36,498 bases of DNA from Candidatus Aminicenantes bacterium UBA2199 (lineage in GTDB: Bacteria > Acidobacteriota > Aminicenantia > UBA2199), in NCBI GenBank assembly GCA_002327965.1, contig DCVB01000090.1, forward strand, positions 36,296 through 72,793, written 5' to 3'. The position numbers and the translations under genes are program-made. This document shows positions 14,148 through 22,138 of the stretch, piece by piece (position 1 is the first letter of the stretch; each line of letters opens with the position of its first letter). A model generated the notes under the pieces. That model was not told the origin of the DNA and made no database searches. It was given only the letters and a program-made list of their open reading frames with translations.

Positions 14148-14954
14148 CTAGCCTCCTATCTGCCAGTTGCCGCGGTTGGCGCAGCCAATGCCGCAGGCAG
14201 GCTTGGCGCGCACGGCCTGCAGCAGGCTGGCGCGGATGTCATTGAAATCAACGGCGAACTCCAGGTCGGAGAACAGGCAGGGCTTGAGCTTGCCGTCGGC
14301 GGTCAGGCGCAGCCGGTTGCAGTCACGGCAGGGCAGGGGCCTCTCGGCTTCCAGCACGCCCCGGGCGCTGCGGTGGTCATGCAGGCTGTAGTGATGGATG
14401 CGCTGCAGCCGCAGGTCGTTCCGGCGGCAGAATTCCTTCATGGCCTCCACCTCGTCGTCATTGACCCCGGGGATCAGCACCATGTTCAGCTTGGTGTTGC
14501 GGAAGCCCGCCTCCTGGGCGGCGCGGATGCCGGCGAACGCCATCTCGATATCTCCAATGCGCGTGATCCGCCGGTATTTGCCGGGGTCCAGCGTATCCAT
14601 GGAGATATTGAGGCGGTCGAGCCCCGAGCTTTTGAGTTCCTCTGCCAGCGGCGCCAGCACCGTGCCGTTGCTGGTCAGGCACACTTCCCGCATGCCGGGG
14701 AGGGACTTGAGTTCACGGACCAGGAACGAGATATTCCTGCGCACCAGTGGCTCGCCGCCGGTCAGGCGCACTTTGCGTATGCCCAGTTCGCAGGCCGCCT
14801 GGGCCACCTGGACGATCTTCTCGTAGGGCAGGATGTCGCCATGACGCTTCAGTTGAATGCCCTGCTCGGGCATGCAATAGGTACAGCGCAGATTGCAGCG
14901 GTCGGTCACCGAGATGCGCAGGTAGTCGATCTCGCGGTTATAAAAATCGTACAT
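14148..14954 (-). CDS. moaA: GTP 3',8-cyclase, shortened form
   Basis: 268 residues against roughly 320-340 for most MoaA. It is the radical SAM enzyme that starts molybdopterin synthesis. The first Fe-S motif is C20-x3-C24-x2-C27 (DRCNLRCTYC), and the second is intact: C-x2-C-x13-C in the segment PCRDCNRLRLTADG...PC, including both Arg of CNRLRL. The C-terminal Gly-Gly (QIGG) is also kept. Missing is the stretch between the FIE-M-like strand (here LQRIHHYSLHDH) and the second cluster, about 50 residues, including the GxxGxIG(F)I block. The start overlaps moeA by 17 bp with GGAG upstream. Confidence 0.9.
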   Translation of the reverse strand: MYDFYNREIDYLRISVTDRCNLRCTYCMPEQGIQLKRHGDILPYEKIVQVAQAACELGIRKVRLTGGEPLVRRNISFLVRELKSLPGMREVCLTSNGTVLAPLAEELKSSGLDRLNISMDTLDPGKYRRITRIGDIEMAFAGIRAAQEAGFRNTKLNMVLIPGVNDDEVEAMKEFCRRNDLRLQRIHHYSLHDHRSARGVLEAERPLPCRDCNRLRLTADGKLKPCLFSDLEFAVDFNDIRASLLQAVRAKPACGIGCANRGNWQIGG

Positions 14955-16122
14955 TGACCATGCTCCCGGCCGGGATGGATTCCTGCCCGGCCGGCACGCG
15001 CAGCAGGGCGTTGGCCCGGCTCAGGGCATGCAGGTGGGCCGAGCCGTGATAGGCGAGGATCTCGGCCTTGCCCTCCCGGTAAAAGGCGGGAAGAAACAAG
15101 GTGCGTTCGCTGCGCCGGCGGCGGTAGCCCGCCTCCAGCAAAGCCGGCAGGACCAGCGGCCGATAGGCATGCCCCAGCCAGCGCAGCAACAGGGGCTTGA
15201 TGAACACCTCGAAGATAACGAAAGTGGAGACCGGGTTGCCGGGAAGGCCGAAGACGGCTTGCTCGCCGCGGCTGGCAAAAACGGTGGGCATGCCGGGCTG
15301 GACGGCGATCTTCTGGAAATGCAGGGTGCAGCCGGCACGCTTCATGGCCTCGGGGACATAATCGAAATCTCCGGCCGATACCCCGCCGGAGAGGATGAGC
15401 GCGTCGCCTTGCTTCAACCCAGAGGCGATGGCCAGCGCAGTCGTTTCGGCGTGATCGGCCACTTCGCCCAGAACGATGGGTTCGCAGCCGCAGTCGCGCA
15501 GCTGCGCGACCAGGGAATGGGAATTGCTGTCGTATATCTGTCCCGGACCCAACGGGGCTCCCGGTGGGACCAGCTCCGACCCGGTGGTGATAATCGCCAC
15601 CCGGGGCTGCCGGGCCGTCGGCACCTCTGCGAAGCCCAGAGAGGCCAGCATCGCGATGCGCGCCGCCACCAGGCGGTCGCCCCTGGCCATCACCGCTTGT
15701 CCGGCACGCAGGTCCTCGCCCCGGCGGCGGATGTTATGTCTGGGGTCCCCGCGGATGATCCTCATGACGCCGTCCGCCTCCTCGGTGCACTCGCGCATGA
15801 CCACGCGGTCGGCGCCGCGGGGGAGCATGGCGCCGGTCATGATCCTGGCGCAAAGGCCGGGCGTGATCGTTTGGCTGGGAGGAGTTCCGGCGGCGATGGT
15901 CTCGATGACTCGGTAGGAGGGGGAATCGTCCCCGGAAATACAGGCATAGCCGTCCATGGCCGACTTGTCGAATTCGGGCACGTCGCCGGGAGAGACGATA
16001 TCCCGGGCCAGGAAGCGGTTTTGCGCCGCCGAAAGGGGCTTAGTCTCGCTGCTTGCCAGGACAGGAAAGGCGTCGAGTATCCTCTCAGCCTCTTCGATGG
16101 CCAGCATGGGTTCAGGCGACAT
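14938..16122 (-). CDS. moeA: Molybdopterin molybdenumtransferase
   Basis: 394 residues, full length. It inserts molybdate into adenylylated molybdopterin. Domains: N-terminal MoeA linker region with FDKSAMDGYA (about 51-60), then IMTGAMLPRGADRVVMRE, and the MogA-like domain with ITTGSELV, YDSNSHSL, LSGGVSAGDFDYVPE and VFGLPGNPVSTFVIFEVF. The C-terminal beta barrel ends VNVRFL. No Shine-Dalgarno site precedes ATG 16122; the upstream 19-codon ORF at 16171-16112 overlaps it by 11 bp, so translation is probably coupled. First main gene behind the Moco riboswitch. Confidence 0.94.
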   Translation of the reverse strand: MSPEPMLAIEEAERILDAFPVLASSETKPLSAAQNRFLARDIVSPGDVPEFDKSAMDGYACISGDDSPSYRVIETIAAGTPPSQTITPGLCARIMTGAMLPRGADRVVMRECTEEADGVMRIIRGDPRHNIRRRGEDLRAGQAVMARGDRLVAARIAMLASLGFAEVPTARQPRVAIITTGSELVPPGAPLGPGQIYDSNSHSLVAQLRDCGCEPIVLGEVADHAETTALAIASGLKQGDALILSGGVSAGDFDYVPEAMKRAGCTLHFQKIAVQPGMPTVFASRGEQAVFGLPGNPVSTFVIFEVFIKPLLLRWLGHAYRPLVLPALLEAGYRRRRSERTLFLPAFYREGKAEILAYHGSAHLHALSRANALLRVPAGQESIPAGSMVNVRFL

Positions 16123-16171
16123 GGGCCGGGCCGCGGGTCTTTATGGGAAAAGAACCTGATTCTTGCATCAT
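16112..16171 (-). CDS. 19-codon leader ORF between Moco riboswitch and moeA
   Basis: Starts ATGATG right after the riboswitch GGAAAGGAGAA and reads MMQESGSFPIKTRGPAHVA, then TGA at 16114-16112, inside the moeA coding sequence. It has the only good ribosome binding site in the region, and that site lies in the riboswitch closing helix. Its likely task is to bring ribosomes to moeA by translational coupling; the peptide itself resembles nothing I know. Confidence 0.55.
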   Translation of the reverse strand: MMQESGSFPIKTRGPAHVA

Positions 16172-16270
16172 TTCTCCTTTCCGGTCAGGGAGGCCGAAAC
16201 GTTTCCGTCTCGACCCTCGCGGTTGAAAAGCCTGGCACCGGGTGCTGTAGCCTTTTCAACTCGGAGAAAT
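16170..16270 (-). promoter_or_regulatory. Molybdenum cofactor (Moco) riboswitch, translational
   Basis: Minus-strand RNA of about 101 nt. The closing helix pairs ATTTCTCC (16270-16263) with GGAGAAAT (16177-16170), perfectly covering the Shine-Dalgarno sequence and the first base pair of the start codon. Inside is a long hairpin GTTGAAAAG/CTTTTCAAC with the inner GCACC/GGTGC. A second hairpin CGAGACG-GAAA-CGTTTCG sits on GAGG/CCTC with a GNRA tetraloop. The 3' part GGCCTCCCTGACCGGAAAGGAGA is close to the conserved end of known Moco RNAs. The second hairpin argues for Moco rather than the smaller tungsten (Tuco) form. Ligand binding should hide the ribosome site of the moeA operon. Confidence 0.85.
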
Positions 16271-16273
16271 CAC

Positions 16274-16302
16274 ATTTTAGCAAAAAACGGATCCCGGGTC
16301 AA
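16274..16302 (-). promoter_or_regulatory. Promoter TTGACC-17-TAAAAT of the Moco operon
   Basis: Minus strand -35 TTGACC (16302-16297), 17-bp spacer, -10 TAAAAT (16279-16274). Transcription would begin around 16270-16267, at the very 5' edge of the riboswitch closing helix. Confidence 0.7.
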
Positions 16303-16462
16303 TTGTCCGTCAAGCTGCCGGGGAGGTTGATAAGGCAAAGTGGTTTTCCACACAATGAGCAAGATATCCACAGCAAGTAAGCAGGAAAAGAGCAATAAAC
16401 TTTAAAAATTAAAATTACTTATAATTATGGGACCTTGACGACAAATCTGCGTTCCTTGTGTA

Positions 16463-16491
16463 TTGACAAAGCCATCACCTTGGTTTATATG
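16463..16491 (+). promoter_or_regulatory. Promoter TTGACA-17-TATATG for the metallopeptidase-like gene
   Basis: Perfect -35 TTGACA at 16463-16468 and -10 TATATG at 16486-16491. A leader of about 97 bases follows and contains an inverted repeat AGAAACC (16549-16555) / GGTTTCT (16570-16576) just before the AAGG ribosome site of ATG 16595. The stretch 16303-16462 between the two divergent promoters is AT-rich with nothing else recognised. Confidence 0.6.
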
Positions 16492-16594
16492 TAACTCCCC
16501 TGTTTTCCAGTGAGTAACGGCTCCCTGCCGGAGCGCGACATTTTCTGGAGAAACCAGGGCGCTGCCCCCGGTTTCTGGAAGGTCAAAGGGTGAC

Positions 16595-17632
16595 ATGAGC
16601 GCGAAAACGATCCATTCACTTGTGCAGAGCTGGGATACGGTCCGCTATGAACTTTTGAACAGCCGCATCTCCGAGCTCAACCTGCGCATTCCCGGTTCGC
16701 CCGTCGAGCCCTATGTCCGCCGGCTGTATCGCGAGATGGAAGCCAAGGGTTTCCGCTTCAAGCCCGTCCTGTACCTGACCGACACCTGGGGCTGTCCCGA
16801 CAGGTACCCGGTCATTGGCATCCCTTTTTACCTGGCTGACGAGCGCCTGGCCCGCATCGAAGAGGAGCAGACGGGGGAGATCGAGGATGGCAAGCGCATC
16901 ATGGCCCTGCTGCGCCACGAGGCAGGCCACGCCGTCAACTATGCCTATCGCCTGTGGCGCCGGCCGAGCTGGGAGGAGATATTCGGGCGTTTTTCCCGTC
17001 CCTACCGGGACTATTTCATTCCCGACCATTTGAGTCGTGAATATGTCCGGCACATCTCCGTCTCCCCCTACGGTCGCACGTATGCCCAGAAACATCCCGA
17101 CGAGGATTTTGCCGAAACGTTCGCCGTCTGGCTGACACCGCGCTCCGGCTGGCGGGCGCGTTACCGGAACTGGCCGGTGATGCGCAAGCTGTTGTACGTC
17201 AACGGGCTCATGAAGGAGATCCGCCGCCGCAGCGCCGAAAACTCCCGCGTGCGTTTCCTGCGCCCGGTTGAGAGCATGACCATGCTGCTCGCCGATCAGT
17301 ACGGGAAAAAGGCGAAGCGCTATCGGCGGGCCGCCCGCGGTTATGTCGACGACCGTTTGCGCGAGGTGTTTCCGCCGGCGCGCGGCAGCCAACTGCGCCC
17401 GGCGGCGGGATTGTTCCGCAAGCTCCACACGCGGCTGCTCGAGCGCGTCGTGCTCTGGTCGGAACTGAGCGAGCACGAGGCCGCGGCCATCCTGCGCAAG
17501 CTGGAGTCGCGCTCCCTGGCCCTGAAACTCTCCTACCGCCCCGGCCAGGAAGGGGAGCGCATCATGGATGTTGTTTCGCTCGCCGTCGCCCTGGCGCTGG
17601 ACTATGCCTATACCGGACGCTTGACCGGCTGA
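16595..17632 (+). CDS. Putative zinc metallopeptidase (HEAGH)
   Basis: 345 residues, cytoplasmic by sequence (no signal or membrane helix). HEAGH at residues 108-112 followed 62 residues later by Glu174 in HPDEDFAETFAVWLTP fits a gluzincin-type HExxH...E site. The first part contains WGCPDRYPVIGIPFYLADERL, often seen upstream of the motif in putative zinc-binding metallopeptidases. The C-terminal half is strongly basic, with a helix-rich end. The gene is convergent with the ATP-grasp ligase, and their 3' ends overlap by 25 bp. The pairing suggests that the two act on the same peptide-like substrate, which is an inference. Confidence 0.7.
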   Translation: MSAKTIHSLVQSWDTVRYELLNSRISELNLRIPGSPVEPYVRRLYREMEAKGFRFKPVLYLTDTWGCPDRYPVIGIPFYLADERLARIEEEQTGEIEDGKRIMALLRHEAGHAVNYAYRLWRRPSWEEIFGRFSRPYRDYFIPDHLSREYVRHISVSPYGRTYAQKHPDEDFAETFAVWLTPRSGWRARYRNWPVMRKLLYVNGLMKEIRRRSAENSRVRFLRPVESMTMLLADQYGKKAKRYRRAARGYVDDRLREVFPPARGSQLRPAAGLFRKLHTRLLERVVLWSELSEHEAAAILRKLESRSLALKLSYRPGQEGERIMDVVSLAVALALDYAYTGRLTG

Positions 17633-18738
17633 CGGCGCCGGGCTGCTGAACGTCTCCTCGCTGCCCCTGACTTCGAGATGAAGATCGGCAGGTGAATGTC
17701 GAAGGGCGGTCCCTCGAAGGAGGCTTTGATCACCGCCTGCATCAACTCGGGATAGCTGATCCCCGCCTGCTCCGCCGAGCGGGCCAGCCCCATCCCCTCG
17801 TCCAGGCAGGGATTGCAATTGACCTCCAGGACGTGCGGCAGGCCCTCATGATCCAGGCGGATGTCGACGCGGCCGTAGCCCCAGCCGCCGATGATGCGGA
17901 AGGCCTTGACCGCGGTCTCGCCGATGAGCTTTGCCAGCCGCGGTTCGACCTCAGCCGGGCAGATGACTCGCGTCTTTTTGAACTCGACCGATGTTTCCAC
18001 CCACTTGGCCGCGTAGGACATGATGGGGGGGATCCCCTCCGGCAGCCGCGAATAGTCGACCTCGGCCAGCGGCATGACCTGCAGCCGGCGGCCGCCCAGG
18101 ATGCCGACGTTGAACTCGCGGCCGGGCAGGAAGCCCTGCACCAGGGCGGGCTGCTGGTAGGAACGGATGATCTCGCGGGTCTTCTCGATGAGCGCCTTTT
18201 TGCTGTGGACCACCGAGTTGCGTTCCATGCCGATGCCGGCGTGCTCCTGGCCGGGGTGGACGATGAGTGGAAAATGCAGCTTGTGGCGGTCGATATCGGA
18301 GACCCTTTCCAGGAGGGTGGTCTCGGGCGGGATGGGAATGCCGGCCCCTTTCATCAGGCTCAGGGCCATGTACTTGTCGCGGCTCAACCCCAGGGCCAGT
18401 GCCGGCGACCCGGTGATGGGATAGCCGAGCATGCGGATGAAAGCGGCGAATCGCATCTCGTACAGGGCGCCATGGACGACGTCGTCGTACTGGTTGAATA
18501 CGACGTGGGGGCGGATGGAGTTCAGCTTGCGCTGGAGCTTGGCCAGGTCGTCGGCCAGGTGCAGGACCGAGACGTCATGGCCCAGGCCGCGCAGCGTCCG
18601 GGCCATGCGGCGGATCATGATCCGCAATTCATGCCCCGAGCTGCTGTCGCCGGGGATCGCCTCATGCTGGCTTTCTTCATATGAATTGTAGGCCAGCGCC
18701 ACCCGCAGGCGCTTCGGCCGCTTCTTTTTCTTGTCCAT
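17608..18738 (-). CDS. ATP-grasp ligase of the D-alanine-D-alanine ligase type
   Basis: 376 residues from ATG 18738 (an open frame continues upstream, but its 90 residues are Arg/Ser/Pro-rich noise). After a Lys/Arg-rich N-terminus, the Ddl-like Rossmann part has DDVVHGALYEMRFAAFIRMLGYPITGSPALALGLSRDKYMAL (in blocks), then the ATP-grasp domain: FPLIVHPGQEHAGIGM, LVQGFLPGREFNVGILGG and the metal/phosphate site RVDIRLDHEG...LEVNCNPCLDEGMGL. It joins a carboxylate to an amine with ATP. Differences from house-keeping Ddl (extra basic end, ...NPCLDEG instead of NTxPG) suggest another substrate. Its promoter TTGCGC-17-TACTAT leaves only 9 bases before the ATG. Confidence 0.75.
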   Translation of the reverse strand: MDKKKKRPKRLRVALAYNSYEESQHEAIPGDSSSGHELRIMIRRMARTLRGLGHDVSVLHLADDLAKLQRKLNSIRPHVVFNQYDDVVHGALYEMRFAAFIRMLGYPITGSPALALGLSRDKYMALSLMKGAGIPIPPETTLLERVSDIDRHKLHFPLIVHPGQEHAGIGMERNSVVHSKKALIEKTREIIRSYQQPALVQGFLPGREFNVGILGGRRLQVMPLAEVDYSRLPEGIPPIMSYAAKWVETSVEFKKTRVICPAEVEPRLAKLIGETAVKAFRIIGGWGYGRVDIRLDHEGLPHVLEVNCNPCLDEGMGLARSAEQAGISYPELMQAVIKASFEGPPFDIHLPIFISKSGAARRRSAARRRQPVKRPV

Positions 18739-18898
18739 TTTCTTCTTATAGTAATAAAAAAATCGGTCTCGCGCAACTCCCCGCCGGCGGGAAGGGGTCG
18801 CTGAGGGCGGCAAAGGATGGGTCACAACCTGTGGGGCGATCGCCCTGCGCGAAGAGGCGTGGGCTGGGTCAGCGGTTCCTGGCCGCCGCGGCGCGGGG

Positions 18899-20131
18899 CT
18901 ACTCGTAGCGCAGCGCCTCGATGGGGTTGAGCGCCGCCGCCTTGCGCGCCGGGTAATAGCCGAAGAAGATGCCCACCGCGCCGGCAAAGCCGAAGGAAAG
19001 CAGGACATTGGTCGGCGAAATGACCGTGACCCATTCGGTGGCCAGGTTGACGACCCAGGTGGCCAGGAAGCCGACCAGCACGCCGATCAGCCCTCCCGAC
19101 AGGCTGAGGACCACGGCCTCGATGAGGAACTGCACCAGGATGTCGCGGCCGCGGGCGCCGATGGCCATGCGGATGCCGATCTCGTGGGTGCGCTCGGTGA
19201 CCGAAACCAGCATGATGTTCATGATGCCGATGCCGCCGACCAGCAGCGAAATCGCGCCGACGCCGATGGCGACCGCCCACAGTGTGCTGGTCAGCTTGTT
19301 GTAGGTATCCAGCAGCATGCTCTGCTTGTTGATGGCAAAATCATTCTCTTTTTCCGGCGTCAGTTTGCGGATGCGGCGCATGATGCCTGTCAATTCATAT
19401 TCGGCTTCCTCGATCAGTTCGGGCGACTTGATTTTTACTTCCACCTCGACCGAGCGGCGTTGCGCGCCAAAGGCCGACTGAAAGGCGCCGATTGGGATAA
19501 TTCCGATGATATCCTGGTTGAACCCGAACATCGAGCCTTTTTTCTCCAACACGCCGATGACCCGGAACTTGCGGCCGCCGATATTGATGCGTTTGCCCAG
19601 GGGATCGGCCTGATCAAACAGTTTTTGGGCCACTTCCCAGCCGATGACGCAGACAGGGCGGTTTTCATGAACATCATTTTCCGACATGAAGCGGCCATAT
19701 TCGGGAACGGCATTGGAGGTGATCATATAATCCGCATTGGTGCCAAAGATGATGACGCTCTCCACGGACTTGTCCTGGAATTTCGCCGTTCGCCGCGTCG
19801 CGATACTGGGTGCAACCGCCAGAGACAGGGTGGATAATTGGCGGACGCGTTCGCTCTCCTCCAGGGTGATGTTCTTGCGGTTACGATATTTGAACCAGTC
19901 GTTATCGTTCATGATCCAGGGGAACTTTTGAATATAGAGCGTGTCCGTGCCGATCGCTGAAATTTCCCTGGAAAAGGCCTGGTTCAATCCCTGTATCAAC
20001 GCGACGATGGTGATCACGGTCGTCACGCCGATGATGATGCCCAGCGTTGTAAGGATGGAGCGCATCTTGTACGCCTTGAGCGCATCAAAAGCGATGCGCA
20101 CGCCTTCCCACATATAGATGAGAATTCGCAT
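18899..20131 (-). CDS. MacB-type ABC transporter permease
   Basis: 410 residues, normal length. N-terminal membrane helix (YKMRSILTTLGIIIGVTTVITIVALI, residues 22-47), a periplasmic MacB core domain (about 50-265) and the FtsX-type three-helix membrane domain (about 275-405) with the conserved VGGIGIMNIMLVSVTERTHE, GIRMAIGARGRDI and YYPARKAAALNPIEALRYE. Together with the ATPase (11 bp upstream), adaptor and TolC it forms a tripartite export pump. Base composition changes near 19.3 kb, around residue 270, just between the periplasmic and FtsX domains: the C-terminal third is far more GC-rich than the rest of the operon. This may be an assembly joint. Confidence 0.88.
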   Translation of the reverse strand: MRILIYMWEGVRIAFDALKAYKMRSILTTLGIIIGVTTVITIVALIQGLNQAFSREISAIGTDTLYIQKFPWIMNDNDWFKYRNRKNITLEESERVRQLSTLSLAVAPSIATRRTAKFQDKSVESVIIFGTNADYMITSNAVPEYGRFMSENDVHENRPVCVIGWEVAQKLFDQADPLGKRINIGGRKFRVIGVLEKKGSMFGFNQDIIGIIPIGAFQSAFGAQRRSVEVEVKIKSPELIEEAEYELTGIMRRIRKLTPEKENDFAINKQSMLLDTYNKLTSTLWAVAIGVGAISLLVGGIGIMNIMLVSVTERTHEIGIRMAIGARGRDILVQFLIEAVVLSLSGGLIGVLVGFLATWVVNLATEWVTVISPTNVLLSFGFAGAVGIFFGYYPARKAAALNPIEALRYE

Positions 20132-20142
20132 GACCTCTTGTC

Positions 20143-20826
20143 CTATTTGTGCACGGCTTCGTCGCGCTCAATCAAACCATCGCGCAGGCGGATAATGCGA
20201 TTGGAATGTTCTGCGATGTATTCTTCATGGGTGACGAGAATGATCGTGTGCCCCTGTTCGTGGAGATCCTCGATAATCTCCATGATTTCATCTCCGGTGC
20301 GGCTGTCGAGATTGCCGGTTGGTTCATCCGCCAGGAGGATGGAGGGCCGGTTGACCAGGGCCCGGGCGATGGCGACGCGCTGGCGCTGCCCGCCGGAGAG
20401 TTCGTTGGGCTTGTGATGAACGCGGTCGGCGAGTCCGACTTGATCCAGCGCTTCCAGGGCCTGCTTGCGCCGCTGCACTGCAGAGGTGCCGTTATAGATC
20501 AAGGGCAGCTCGACATTGTGCAGCGCCGTGGCGCGCGGCAACAGGTTAAAGGTCTGGAAGACGAAACCAATTTCGCGGTTGCGGATTTCAGCCAGTTGGT
20601 CATCATCCATCTCGCTGACATTGATGTCGTTGAGGGTGTAGGTGCCACCGCTTGGCGTGTCAAGACAGCCCAGGATATTCATCAGCGTCGATTTGCCTGA
20701 GCCTGACGGTCCCATGATGGCTACATATTCATTCTTCCCGAGCAAGAGATCGACACCACGCAGGGCAGGTACCTTGACGGTGCCGATTTCATAGATCTTT
20801 TCAATCTTTTCAAGCTGGATTAGCAT
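20143..20826 (-). CDS. MacB/LolD-type ABC transporter ATPase
   Basis: 227 residues. Walker A GPSGSGKST at 39-47, Q-loop FVFQTFNLLPRATA, signature ELSGGQRQRVAIARAL (about 142-157), Walker B ILLADEPTGNLD and switch His in ILVTHEEYIAEHS. The FNLLPRAT segment is typical of the lipoprotein/macrolide exporter subfamily (MacB, LolD, FtsE). It powers the permease encoded 11 bp downstream and starts 10 bp after the adaptor gene. Confidence 0.93.
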   Translation of the reverse strand: MLIQLEKIEKIYEIGTVKVPALRGVDLLLGKNEYVAIMGPSGSGKSTLMNILGCLDTPSGGTYTLNDINVSEMDDDQLAEIRNREIGFVFQTFNLLPRATALHNVELPLIYNGTSAVQRRKQALEALDQVGLADRVHHKPNELSGGQRQRVAIARALVNRPSILLADEPTGNLDSRTGDEIMEIIEDLHEQGHTIILVTHEEYIAEHSNRIIRLRDGLIERDEAVHK

Positions 20827-20836
20827 TCAGACTTCC

Positions 20837-22102
20837 TCACTTTTTATCGCTTTCTTCGCCTTTTGCCTTCCCCTTTTTCTCCGTCACCACACTGCCGTCT
20901 TTGAGAAGTTTGGATAAGGCTTTGTAGCTGCCGGTGATGACTTTTTGTCCTTCGCTCAGACCGGACATTACCTCGATATTATTATCGTCGCTGATGCCGG
21001 TGATTACGGGCATCATTTTGGCTTTGCCCTCCTCCACGATAAACACCACTTCTTTGAGGTCTTTTTTCGTCTCAGCGGCCGGTTTGGTTTCCGGGTCTTC
21101 CCACTCCTCGGGACGCGCGTCGGATTTCTTGCGGCGGTCTTTTACCGATTTGGCTTGCACCGAGTCGGATTTCAGCTCCCGCGCGGTCACCGACTGTATG
21201 GGGACATAGAGTACATTTTCACGGGTTTCGGTGGAGATGTCCACCGTGGCCGACATCCCCGGGCGCAGTCTTTTGACGTTTGACGTGACGCCGACCGTCA
21301 CTTCAAAATTGGTCACCTGTTCCGAGGTGCCGGCGCCCCGGGTGGTTGCCATGTGAGCGATCTCGGTGACGGCGCCCGTGAAGAGGCTGTCAGGCAGGGC
21401 ATCCACTTCGATGTTCACCTCGTCCTGCAAATGAACCAGAACGACTTCGTTTTCATCGATCTCCGCCAGCACTTCCATCTGGTTCAGATCGGCGACATTC
21501 ATGACGATGTCCGCCTGAAACTGCGACCCCACGGCAATCTCGCCCTCTTCTTTATAAATTTTAGTGACCACACCTTCGATGGGGGAAATGAGCCGGGTTT
21601 TGCCAAGATCGTCTTTGGTCTGTTTGAGTCCGGCACGCGCCTGATCGAGGCTGCTCGATGCAGATTGCAGATTGGCTTCCGCGGCGTCGAGGTCGGATTG
21701 AGAGGTGAGGTTCTTGTCGAACAGGTCATTGATGCGGGCATAGTCCGCTTTGGCTTTTTTGACAGCGGCCCGTGCAGAACTCATCTGCGATTCCACCTGT
21801 TCGACCATGGCGGTATAGCGTTCGCGATCCAGTTCGACGAGAAGCTGGCCTTTGCGGACCTGATCGCCTTCTTTGACGTGGATTTTAAGGATTTCTGCAG
21901 AGATGCGCGCCGCGATCTTGACATCGATGGTCGGCTGCACTTTACCCGACCCGGAGACCGTCTTGGTGATGGCGCCTTTTTTGACCTCTGTGGTCGTGAC
22001 CTCGATCTGCTCGCCGCGACTCTTTTTCAGGTTGACGACGATCATGATGGCGATGATTATAACCGCAGCAATCCCTATGATTATTTTCGCTTTTTTGGAC
22101 AT
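20837..22102 (-). CDS. HlyD/MacA-type periplasmic adaptor protein
   Basis: 421 residues, preceded by GGAGA. One membrane anchor at about 5-26 (AKIIIGIAAVIIIAIMIVVN). Then the split lipoyl-like domain (VKKGAITKTVSGSGKVQPTIDVKIAARISAEILKI in parts), a coiled-coil hairpin (about 105-170, VEQVESQMSSARAAVKKAKA, LQSASSSLDQARAGLKQTKD), beta-barrel and membrane-proximal domains. A charged insertion near 305-345 (KSVKDRRKKSDARPEEWEDP) interrupts the C-terminal part and is unusual for the family. It bridges the permease and the TolC protein encoded just upstream. Confidence 0.9.
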   Translation of the reverse strand: MSKKAKIIIGIAAVIIIAIMIVVNLKKSRGEQIEVTTTEVKKGAITKTVSGSGKVQPTIDVKIAARISAEILKIHVKEGDQVRKGQLLVELDRERYTAMVEQVESQMSSARAAVKKAKADYARINDLFDKNLTSQSDLDAAEANLQSASSSLDQARAGLKQTKDDLGKTRLISPIEGVVTKIYKEEGEIAVGSQFQADIVMNVADLNQMEVLAEIDENEVVLVHLQDEVNIEVDALPDSLFTGAVTEIAHMATTRGAGTSEQVTNFEVTVGVTSNVKRLRPGMSATVDISTETRENVLYVPIQSVTARELKSDSVQAKSVKDRRKKSDARPEEWEDPETKPAAETKKDLKEVVFIVEEGKAKMMPVITGISDDNNIEVMSGLSEGQKVITGSYKALSKLLKDGSVVTEKKGKAKGEESDKK

Positions 22103-22138
22103 TGAATGTCTCCGTTACTTGTCTGTTTCGGATTCTGA

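Noticed and set aside
14133..16380. Long plus-strand frames across moaA and moeA
   Set aside because: Antisense to well-recognised Moco genes with all catalytic motifs.
16402..16596. 64-codon minus-strand frame upstream of the Moco promoter
   Set aside because: It overlaps the promoter and leader of the plus-strand metallopeptidase-like gene, has no ribosome site and no recognisable content.
18739..18898. Continuation of the ATP-grasp frame upstream to 19008
   Set aside because: The added 90 residues are Arg/Pro/Ser-rich noise overlapping the permease gene; ATG 18738 fits the family start and the promoter.
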